A stretch of DNA of 64,000 bases, taken from Hippasteria phrygiana. Taxonomy: Eukaryota > Echinodermata > Asteroidea > Valvatida > Goniasteridae. The stretch covers positions 806,001 through 870,000 of the forward strand of contig JAZGUH010000359.1 of the NCBI GenBank assembly GCA_037893225.1, read 5' to 3'. The notes below the pieces were generated by a model. That model had not been told where the DNA came from and ran no database searches. It saw only the letters and a list, made by a program, of their open reading frames with translations. Below are positions 9,837 through 21,000 of this stretch, piece after piece. Positions within the stretch are counted from its first letter, which is position 1, and every line of letters begins with the position of its first letter. The translations under genes were made by a program, and so were the position numbers.

Positions 9837-12242
9837 GATTGCTTGGGTACTTCCACATACCGTCCTTTTGTCAACCCTAAGCTTCATCGGGTGACTAATT
9901 ATAATCATGGAGGAGTTCTTAATAACCATGTTAAAATCAAGTGCAGTCAACACAGTATTCCTTTTCAGGTACGGACGGCCCCCTGTCATACTCTGATCAT
10001 GCGTACGCCTGACATTGGGATCAAAATCCACAAAAATCCACAACCGCAATCCCAATATCGTGCACCACAAATATACACAATCAACAGCACGTTCATCATG
10101 CGAGCGATGAACAAAGCTTCGATGCCTCGTGCACGGTGTACGCTCTGGGTGTAAAAGATTCAATGTCGTGACTGACAAGCTGAATGTAGCCACAGTTACA
10201 GAACAAAAATTACTTGCATTTCAGTTGTATCAGTTCTGTCTTTTATCAATACGTACATGACAATGTGAGGTTCAGTGCCAACTCGAGGTGCTTGCTGGAG
10301 CAACCGGAGACGCGATGGTGATGGAGATCTAAAAATGATGCAACACCATTGAGGATGTAGTCAGTGTGTACACGTACAGTACAGTGCAGGGTGATTGCTG
10401 CTCCACGGCCAAGTGCTTTGCATGTATGCAAATCTGTACCGTTGGGTCGCGCACTGCTCATACAGTCGGTGAATCAGCAGATTTTCTTCTTTTCAAATCG
10501 CGCTATAAATTCAGTGCGCTTCCGTCACGTGTGGTACGATGTGTACCCCGGCCGAAACTCTTTAAATGACAATTCAGATAAGCCATTCAAATGACAATTC
10601 AGATTAAGCCCAAAGCAACTCTATTCACAAATATATTGTACGTGGTGCTGCCACAAATCTTGCACGACTATAATAAAATAAAATTAAAATATAATAAAAA
10701 CGTGTGTTTTGTAAAATAGGTTTTTTTCTTCAAATTAACTGTCGTGTTTAATCAGTTTGCATGGAAAGCTACATATGCATGGTTTTGTATGCAAGTTTTG
10801 TTTGAGATCAAATTTGACGCTGCATTGTCGGTAATCGACTAGACCTAACGCAAAGATTTTAATTTTTACTTTAAAGTAGCCACATTCAGCCCTTTTATCT
10901 CAAAAACTTAAAAATAAAAATTGAAACGAACGAACGTGTTCTTATGTACCCTTTAAAAAAATGTTGATTTGAAGTATATCTAGAGATTGTTATGGGATGG
11001 TGCAGCATTTTATCCATTCATAGCCCCCATGCATCTATATATGCTACACTCCCATACGGGAAAAGTAGGCCTATATCCGAGCGAAACTGATCTAGCCTTG
11101 GACCTTTTGTCATCCAGGATACATTTCAGCAAACTGTATATAATATCTTTGACTTGAAAACCATTGAAACTCAATATACATTTTCAATGAGTAGTCAAGA
11201 GCGGCCACTGGTACAATCAGGTGTCCTTTCTATGAACTATCGTATACGATATCCCAGCCTGGCCATCATTCAGATTATACCCCCTGGCCTTGCTCCACAA
11301 ATTAACACAACAACTCAACTTTGCCATTGTTTACAATGAACTCAACCCTAACGGACAGACGCGAGAGTTTGTTATTTATTGTGTAAAATTGTTTATAGAA
11401 ATTAGAAAAGAAAGATAATTAAATTCACTCGAAATGGGACAATTAATCTCGAAATGGGAGGCATGGTACAATGTTACATGGACGCATTTTCACCCGCGTC
11501 GAAAAAAATACCCGCGGGAGAAATTATATAGGCCCTAGGTACCCCCGAGTTTTGTAAATTTGGTGTCAAAGTGCACGTGTGCCAAGAACATTAGCAAAAA
11601 AAAGTAAGAAAGGCTCCGTGCTGGCGGGGAAAAAGCCATTATCTCACACTTTCGCGAAAAACTGCAGGAGCGGATTTCACCCCCTGATGCTCTAAGTTTG
11701 ACGATTAATGCATGATGTACAACTTCAATGGCCGTAACTCGTGCGCAACCATATTCACTGAAACAACTGATCACAAACGCTGGCTCTCGTGCAAGTTCAA
11801 AAATCAATGCCCCCCCCCCCCCCCCCCCCGCAAATCATACTGCCCCATTCTGATTGTTTAAATCTAATTTAACTAAGAAATACAACTACAGTAAGTAGCT
11901 TACCTTTCAAAAGCAGTACTACACTGATGTAGATAGTTGTGTGTATACCCGAATTAATATCGCATTGATGATACCCAGTGGAACAAGCTTACGCAACGAT
12001 GGCCCTCTACGCCATACAGTGTTCCCACAATGTTTCCAACCTCTCCATTGATTGATTGCATATGGGACATCGCCGGCAACAGACACAGGGAGAAAGGATC
12101 ACAGGCGGACCATATAGTGTCATGTGTTGGGAAGGAAGTTCATGCTCGTAATAATAATTGACTTCATCCGCTCTAGCAAGAATTATCTCAATGAGTTCCG
12201 GGTTGTTTTTGTGAAATGGAACCATCGGACATGAGGAAATAG
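9837..12242. other. intergenic, no gene recognised
   Basis: AT-rich with scattered TAGGCCTA motifs and a 20-C run at 11810-11829. A minus-strand frame at 12007-12240 ends in a Cys-rich piece (CVCCRRCPICNQSMERLETL, then WEHC) with CxxC spacing, but it has no splice context. Confidence 0.4.
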
Positions 12243-12447
12243 CAGGGACCAATTTCATGGAGTTGCTAAGCACAAAAAGTGCTCAGCATAAAAAGCCTTC
12301 GCTTCTTGATGAAACAGAATTACCAAGCAATATTCCATGTGATGTATGTTATACTCGTGACTCATTCCTCTGTTGTTGAGCTTAAAAATCACATGGGCTT
12401 TTTGTGCTGAGCATGTTTTTTGCTTAGCAGCCCTATGAAATTGGACC
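12243..12447. mobile_element. CCAATTTCAT-family MITE, diverged copy
   Basis: The ends CAGGGACCAATTTCATGGAG and CCCTATGAAATTGGACC are inverted relatives of the 21360-21600, 60084-60330 and 63467-63710 elements, with the same GCTAAGCAC and GCTTAGCAG subterminal words. No gene inside. Confidence 0.75.
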
Positions 12448-13491
12448 AAATGGTATTATGCACATTATATGTACTCATATACAAAATGTAGCTTGATAAT
12501 GAACCATGGAAAAGAACTTGGCAAGCAAAAGTTATAGGCCGTACGCGTGCACCGCGTATCTACTGCGGGAGAGACATAGGCACGTGCCCCTCCACCGTAT
12601 AGACGAATCCGGCAACCAAAATTAGAAGCATTTACTGCGGTGGCATCACGCTCGCGTGCGTATTTTACGCACGCGCTTGATGCAGCTTCGACCAACAGGA
12701 TGTTTACAACTTGCACAAATGCGCGCGCGACTGAAATTAAAGAACGCGCGCAACCTGCACGCGAGCGCGGCACCACTGTAAAAATGGCGTCGGCGAATTC
12801 CTGTATAGCTGAGGCTTGTGCCCTGGGTACACCCACCCCCCGAAAATTACATTCCACGATCAAAAACTGTTCCCGCTGAAGTGCACCCCTGCGCACCCCC
12901 TCCCTCAAGTTCCCCCGGCGGCATTTGAGGCGTCATAAAAAAAATAGTGTTTTTAAGACGGTTTTAAGACGGTTCAGACGTTGTTTGCCCTCCCTGGCAC
13001 AAAAAGCTGGATAAGCTACTGCAAAGACTCTATAGTGCCGCGTATATTAACCCCGCCACCTCTAGCCACCTACCTTGTCGCCGACACGGTTTGGGTGCAT
13101 ACCACCATTACTCTGGAAATTTCTGCGCCCGAGCTCATAATATAGGTTTTCCCGCACATTTTAAAACTGTTTTCATTCAAGTTCATCAAGTTCATAAACG
13201 GTTAACATCAATTTCGTCTCGAAAATTCATGACCTTGCATATCCCATGTTCAATTTCGTCTTTGATCGCTCATGTTCGCCCTTTGTCAAAATAATTTCAT
13301 ACATTTGCCATACTTTTTGGTGAAAGACAATTCAATTTCGTCGTCCGCAGTTGCCTTACGCACGGATAGATGAAGCAATTTCGTTATTTTTGCAATCAAT
13401 GGCATATTGAATTTCATTTAAATTCGTCACATGATTGTATGCTATCATCTTTCTGGTATTTTTACGTTTTCATCTTTTCATTTCTACTTAA
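12448..13491. other. GC-rich then AT-rich spacer; possible unassigned CpG-rich promoter
   Basis: 12640-12800 is rich in GCGCGC and CG, unlike its surroundings, and precedes an ATG in good context at 12784 (AAAATGGCGTCGGCG). No second exon could be joined, so I do not call a gene. Confidence 0.3.
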
Positions 13492-14284
13492 AGTTTTTCT
13501 CAATCGCTTTAACACGGCAACTGCAACTAACTAAAGTGACGATAATCAGAAGTGAAATCGCACCATTCAAAACTTTGCGTGCCTGGTGCGGAACTCAAAG
13601 TTTTCTTTTGTTGTAGGCCCTATTCGCACAAATTTCGGTACACTAGCAAGTTGTTGCATCTCATTAAACGTTAGAAATGTACATTTCACATGGTTTTTAT
13701 CTAAATGCATTTTTTTGTGTTCAAATTGAAAGAAAGCAACGGTCTACTGGAATCATTCGCATAGCACACGCACTAATACAAAGGACTTAAGAAATAAATC
13801 ATTCATCAAAAGTAATATGGGGTAGGATATGAAGGACCGCGACGTCGACGAGCAAATGTGGCCTGACAGAAATGATCGCCTTGATCATGCATAAAACAAT
13901 ATGGAAACTGTTATACTTTCCATTTTCGGACGCATTTGCCTAAAAAATTGAATTTTTTGTTGGCATTATTTGCTTTTTTTTTTAATGCAGATAATAAATT
14001 TAAATAAAGAGAACACATAATTTTGAAATGTGTATGTTGTCATAATTTCTTCTGTGTTTTATTATGTTTGTCAATAGACGTTAGTGATATGTTGACAGTC
14101 TGCGCGATTTGACGGTGGTATGAGCTTTTGTAAAAAGTTTCTTGATATTTGTATACAATAATTCATTCTGGCATCAGTATTTGTAGTTTACGTTAACATA
14201 CGAAGTGTTTTAGGAATCGGGTTATTTGTTTTGATGAACATGTACAAGGTTGCGGTAACCGTGTTAAAGCGATTGAGAAAAACT
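13492..14284. mobile_element. 793-bp element with 26-bp perfect inverted ends
   Basis: The left end 13492-13517 (AGTTTTTCTCAATCGCTTT and on to ACACGG) and the right end 14259-14284 are perfect reverse complements. The interior is AT-rich and non-coding. A third copy of the end (14305-14328) lies 20 bases further on in the left-end orientation, so the right end also forms a hairpin with its neighbour. Confidence 0.7.
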
Positions 14285-14887
14285 GTAATACACATATTTA
14301 CTTACAGTTTTTCTCAATCGCTTTAACACCTTGGAGAGTTCTAAGTATTTTTTCCTGAATTTTGGAAGTTTGCGTATATTATCATTGGAGTCTTATTTAT
14401 TTACTGGTGTGCAACCTTATAGTGCGCCCTCTTGCAGTCAGGTCAGATATAGGGCGTATCTCAAACTGGCTTCGGCTTGGGCTTTAGCTGCAGCTATGGC
14501 CGTGTCCGAATTACTTGGCTACGGCTGGATGTTTCACACATGTTAATGGGAGCGGCTGCAGCCATTTCCCAGAGACTCGTGTATAATTTCAAGCCGTAGT
14601 CAAGTAATTCGGAAACGGCCTATTCCCCAGTCCTTGAAGCCTTGAATACGAAAATATATTAACAGACTCTGGCTCCGGATTAAAACGTCAGCCTTTGATA
14701 TACATGTAGCAAAAACAGTATCCAAGATCTTGCCTTTAAATCTGGGGACATACAATTACGCGAAGCCGAAGCCGAATCCCAAGCCAAGTTTGAGAAATGC
14801 CCAAAGTTCATCGTTCAATTATTCACCGATTGTTCCATGCAAACTCGTACCCCAAATGGCGAATGCTCAAACGTAATGAAGCATGCG

Positions 14888-14895
14888 TGACGTCA
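14888..14895 (+). promoter_or_regulatory. CRE (TGACGTCA) in the COX5B promoter
   Basis: A perfect CREB/ATF palindrome 57 bases before the COX5B start codon, in a locally GC-rich stretch. CREB and PGC-1-linked control of respiratory genes is established in animals; its use here is inference. Confidence 0.5.
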
Positions 14896-14952
14896 GACTT
14901 GTGGGGACGTTCCGTAGTATAGTACACACGGGTGAAGACAAAACCGGCGAAA

Positions 14953-15043
14953 ATGGCTTCCCTAAGAGCTGGAAAATCCACTGTTTTGTTGGCAAGAAGG
15001 TGTTTACTTCAGCCAACTTTCAGAACGATGGCAGCAGGAGGTG
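14953..15043 (+). CDS. COX5B: COX5B exon 1
   Basis: Start codon plus the whole mitochondrial presequence; ends GGAGGTG/GTAGGT in phase 1. Confidence 0.93.
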
Positions 15044-18000
15044 GTAGGTGTCATATTTTTCTCCATTGACACGTTATTTAATACATTTGGACATCAATTT
15101 AATATAAGTTTCTTGACGATTTTTTTTAGTTGAGTAATTTTTCGGCTGATGATTTTCGCCCCCAACGTCGTAACAAATAAACGGAAAAGCTCGTGCTCTT
15201 GTCGCCCCACTGTTACTGTGGCTCCCGGCAAAGGACCGCAAAAGTGATGCTTTTCACTTTCAGTGCATAGACCTGGGCCCAATTTCATGGCTCTGCTAAC
15301 CACAGCTTTCCGCGCTTACGATCACCATTTTGCGCTAACAGTAACAGCGCTAACGTTAGCAGAAAAATTCTGCGCTAACTCTGTAAAGTGTAAGCACAGA
15401 ATCCTTAGTTACGGGATGTACGCATGCTCAGGAGCCAAAATTCCCCGCTAACGCATGAAATACGCTTGCCGTAAGTAGGGAGTCTACCGAAATGGCGATT
15501 TCCATTTTCGTATCTGTTTGTACAGGAAACCGTGCAATAAATGTCCCCTTTTAAAGGGTGGCTGCAATGGAATTTTTATTGTGTATATATCGATGAAATA
15601 AAGTGTTGTTTGTATCTTTCTATTTCGCGTAAGCATTTGAAATATTTTGTTTAAGGCGGGAGGGGGTCAGCCCCGCCCATCAAGTGGTAATGCCGATGTG
15701 GCATCATCCCGGGAACCCGGCTGGCTGTGGTGGATGGTCGGTCATAGCACACCGAGCGTGCGTTGCATTGACATGCACGTGTGTTTTCGCTGTGTCGTGG
15801 AAAGCTTTCAGTGTTTTGCGAATGTTTTTCGTTGATAATACCGTGTCGTTGTGTTGCTGCTGGATTCAGCAACACCACTAAGGATGGTGTCAGTCTTCAC
15901 CTCTTTCCAGTAGAACCGAAATACCGTCGTATTTGGACTCAAATACCAAATGATACCAAATGTGTTGGATTTTGAATGAATTGTTAAACAGAAATCGACA
16001 ATTATTGAACACCTTCTCATTGGCCGACTCGACTGCTAGACACGAAACCTGTACACACACAACTTGAAATTTGAATAACTTCACTATAACTTCACTATAC
16101 TGATTTAAACACTGTTAGTTTTCTTTTTAAATTATCTTTCCAATGGTACCAAATTTATTAGGGTTTGCTTAAAAAAAAAGCAAAAAGTGATAGACTCCCT
16201 ATACCGTAAGCCCAGAATTTTCTGCTGCAGTAAGCGGGATTTTTCGCTAATGGTAAGCAGAGCCATGAAATTGGGCCCTAATCGCAACCGCCTGGTTGAG
16301 ACGTCACAATGGAATGGTCAAAAGGCATTGTGGTAAGAAAACGGGAGCGACGTTTGTGACTTTTGTTTTCCCACAATGCATGTCTCAACCAGGCGGTAGG
16401 CCTATTTGCGATAAGGTCTATAGTTGGACTTGGTTGTGCACACACATTTTGTTGGGGGAAACAACAGATGTAGGTTGTTGGTGACCAGACTAGGCAGATT
16501 CAGGAAAATTTCAAGTTGCTTCAATCCTTTTAAATATTATATCACCGGAAAGAGTAAAAAATTTGAAATAAAATGAGGGGTCAATGGTCATGAAAGGTTA
16601 ACCCTGTGCAAAGTTATGGATTTTTGTTGATTAAAATTTTGGGTCATTTTGGAGGCCAATTTTAGTTAAAAAGTTGTGACCATATTGCCAATTGCTACAT
16701 CTTTTAATTGAAAATGTGAGCCTCATTTATTTCATATCAATTTGTTATCAATATAAATATAATTGTAGGAGTCATTTAAAATAGTAACAATTAACAAACA
16801 CCAATTATTTGCCAATAAATGATCAAAAACTAAATAAAAACAAATTATAAGCCGGTCACAGTGCTGACAGAAGATTGGGTACCGCAAATAGCGCCGCCAA
16901 CGCCGGTTCATGTGAATCTGCCTAACCAGACACCTAAAAAAGGGCTACTGCTGGGATGAACTTGATGGACCTCATCGTATTAAAATACTGCCTTGCTGAG
17001 TCTGCACAATGGTCACAAGTGATTGTGGGAAGGAAAAAGGAGCAAAACATTGCTCCATTTTCTTCCCCACAATCCCTTGTGACCAAAAGCTTTATCGCAA
17101 ATGCCGCCTGGTTGAGACGTCACAATGGTCACAAGGGATTGTGGGAAGGAAAAGGGAGCGATGTTTGCCCCCGTTTCCTTCCCACAATCCCTTTTGACCA
17201 TCGTGACGTCTCAACCAGGTGGTAGGCCTATTTGCGGTCTATTGTGCGGACTCAGCCAGGCGGTAATACTATTTACGATAAGCTCTATGAAATTTGAAAG
17301 ACTTAGATGATGTCCTGTTGTCCATACTTTTTGAATTCCACCAGGAAAATTTTTTTTTGTCTTCAGTTGCCACCTTTTGGTATATAGTTTGGGGCACTGT
17401 TCCTGGAAGGAACATCCACTTTCAACCCAAACAGTCCCGAATCCTCCAATTTTAATATGATTTTCCACACACCCTACGGAGTTAGGGTTAATAGACAAAC
17501 TAACTTGAATAAGGTGATGGTGATATCTTCTTGGATATCAGCAAGATTATGTTTATGGAGAGATGGCAAGGCTTTGATTTTTCAGGGAAATTATATTAAG
17601 CTTATTGTCGGAACTCAGCATAATAAAATAGCTGTTTTCAAGTTCGTTACAAGTTAGTGGGTAAGAAAATTGCATTTTTTTCACTGAAATATATTAAAGC
17701 TAGAGTTGTTAGGCTCAAGGTCACAAATGTCATTTTGGAATGTTAAAAACAAACACAGGTTTTAGCGATGTCCTAAACTACACAAACACTCACAATGCAT
17801 GGTCCACGATCGCGTGCGACCAAGTTCGCGACCATTGCAGCCCGTCAAGGCGCTTAATTAAAACACTACTAAATAGTGCTGTCGCATCGCATCATAAAAT
17901 GGACATGAGAGAAACACTATTCAGTATAATTTTTGCATAAGAAATGTGCCCTATGGTAGACTTTATCTGAATAGAAATAATTGTCCTTTACTTTTAGGCC

Positions 18001-21000
18001 AAATAAAAAAAAAAACATGTTTAGCGTCCTGCCTTTTTGAAGAATAGGAAGGAGGAGGCCCTTTTTATTTATTTATTTATTTATTTATTTTTTAAATGGC
18101 CGCTCGACACATTTTCCAAGACGTCCGGCTGGGCTATTTTTCAAGATGGCCGCCAGCATACACAAGGTGATGCTAGAGTCTAAAAATACGACTTTTTGTT
18201 TTGGGATTTTTTTGTTTTTTTCGAAAAAGATCAAATATTCTTCATTTTTTTTTCAGGTTTTTTCATTTAAAAAAAAAAAAAAAAGCAGGCGGCTTCAAAA
18301 AAGGAAGCGGGCGGGGACGCTAAACATGGATTTTTTTTTATTTGGCCTTATTTCCTTTCTTTCTAGGAATTCCTGAACATTCAGAGCATGTGACTGGGCT
18401 CGAAAAGAAAGAATTCGAAATGATGAAAGCTGGTAATCCAGTAAGTTCTATATACTTTATTTGATATTAAATACTTTTTCATTGCTTGAACTACATACTG
18501 GAATGCAGAAGTAAATCCAGTAATTTAATTACATGTACTTGGACAAATATTTTTGTGCTTAAGTAACATCGCAGTTCGTTGTATACAAATATTTACTGCT
18601 TCGAGTGGTGTAGTAAAACTAGCCTCCCGAGGTGATCCATTGAGCATTCTATTTTCCCGAGGCGAAGCCGAGGGAAAATAGAATGCTCCATGGATCACCT
18701 CGGGAGGCTAGTTTTCCCACACCACGAGATAAAAGCAGTGAATATTTGTTTTATAAGACCTCACCCACAGATTCTACTTGATTTCAAAATGTTAACATTA
18801 TTTAAATCTAAATACAGTTAAAATGGACTTCTCTTTCAATACAAAATTAGTGGAAAATGTATTTGCTCTTTTCAAAACCACCCCTTAATGAAATGTTTGA
18901 ACCCAGCTCTGCAGCGCTGGCACTTTGGAACAATAAGCGTTACGTGCAACGCTCAGCGCGCACACCCGCATGCATCTGCACACAAATACCATGCCTTGGG
19001 TATAGTACTTTGGTTGCTATGGGTATTGTACTTTTGGCCGTGCACAGGAAGATAGCAAAAATAGAAAATGCCATGTGACTCGCTCTCGGCCAATCAAGAC
19101 ACAGAATCTGTGGATGAGGTGTTATAATTTGAAATGTGAAAGTGTGGCTTGTTTATTGTTTATGCAATTGAATAAATGTTAACCAAGTTAGGTCCCAGTG
19201 GTATAAAATGTGAGAAACAAAATGAGTTCAGTTGGGAAAATAAGAGCTGTGTGTACTTGAGATTTGCAGGCCCTTAATTAAACAAGTTCGTAAATGTAGT
19301 GTACATGATTGGTCATTGTTGCAATTTTCAGAAATGGGCGGATTTGGGGGTCAGTATTTTATAGGAAATATCATTCCACTGACCTGTTCAAAGTTTTGCG
19401 TTGTTGGATGGCGAAAAAAAGAGAGAAAAACGGCGTGCGTTTTCAACCGTTGGGTGGATGATAGCCTTTAGTCAAGGCGCGCTTGGCTATCTGGGCGCGT
19501 GACGTGCCCCCGGATGCCATCATGTCCGGGGCCGGGGCGCGCCACTCGTCCGGGTAGCCCCGCTCGTCCGGGTAGCCCCGCGCGCCTTGACTAAAGGCTA
19601 CGGGGCAATTTTCCAATGATTGCCGGCCGGAAATCGTTGGAAAACGATATAAATTTCAACTTTTCTTGACAACGACAGCACACCAGGTGCCATCATTTCA
19701 CAGGATGATTGAGACTACTATTAACTTACAGTCTAATAAGGTATTTTAAAATAAAATTCAGTAAAAAAAAAAATTTGAGGATTACCAATCGTGTACACTA
19801 CGTTTAAGGCTGGTTCATACTTCAAGCAAATTTGAGAGTGAAGCAATACAGTAACAGCAAATGTCGCAATGAAACAACAATTGATAACATCATGGAATTT
19901 GCTTTGATTTCACGTTCGCCTGAAGTATGAACTAGCCTTTACACAATACAAAAATAGCAAACTGTGTTTTTGGCCATCTCATGTTGTCTGATATGGTCAC
20001 AGATAATTTCTAGAAACCAGATTTGGGGTAAGTTTTGATGTTTTGGGTATAGTCCGAGATGTTCAGAAAAGTTTTAAAACTTTCTCCAAAAATGTTGACA
20101 TCACAGAAAAGCACAATAATTGTAGGCCCTCATGTGTCAAATTATAAATGGAAAATGTCGCTTTCCCCAGGATCCCTTTGAACTGCAAGTAAAACGAGTG
20201 GCAGCAGGTACAAGAGACAAACCCGTCGCTGTAAAGTCCGTCTTTGAAAAGCGAATCGTCGGATGCATTTGTAAGTAAAATAATTGTTGCATTTGAACCT
20301 AGTGTTGTAATATACTTGTAGAACTTGACCCTAACCCCCTAGGCATTTTTTTTACTAGGAAGTGTCCTGAACCTGTCAAAATCCAACACTGTGCAGTATA
20401 CCTATGGCACATTCTTTGGACTTTGCAACCTTTGACCTCCCACGTGCACATAATATGCACAATTTGTGCTGTGAAATAATTGTTTGCACTGGGGTCATTC
20501 TATAAATTAGGGGTTCAAATTTGGTGTCCCTGTTACGTGTGACATATTTGGAATTCAGGACACATTCTGTATTAAATGCCTTCCATCTCTAAGAGTGATT
20601 ATGTAAAGCAAAGTACCTGCCAAACAAGTACAAATAGTGTGACCAGGGACTAGGTGGAACGGGGGACACCAAAACATGTCACACTTTTGGTCCCCTAATT
20701 TATAGAATGACCCGTTGGAGAAAATTATTTTCAATGAACAAGCGCGATGAGTTATGGCTGACCAATCACTTAACATGTTATATCAATGAAGAGAGAAATT
20801 ACTAGTCTGGGTATTTTTACTAGGAAGTATCCTCATCTGTCAAAATCCAACACTGTGCAGTATACATATGGCACATTCTTTGGACTTGGGGTCAAATTGG
20901 GGCATCATATACTCCATGCAAAGTAATGGTGCCAAGGTGCTACAGTCCTAATAAACACATCAAACAACCCTGCTGTTGGAGCTTGTAAGGCTTGGGGTAG

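Noticed and set aside
9540..10193. 217-codon Gly/Trp-rich open frame and its Pro/His-rich opposites
   Set aside because: Produced by the AACCACCCCC minisatellite, which is open in several frames on both strands.
12007..12273. Cys-rich zinc-finger-like protein on the minus strand
   Set aside because: CxxC spacing is suggestive, but the frame's start lies in a MITE end and no splice signals or second domain support it.
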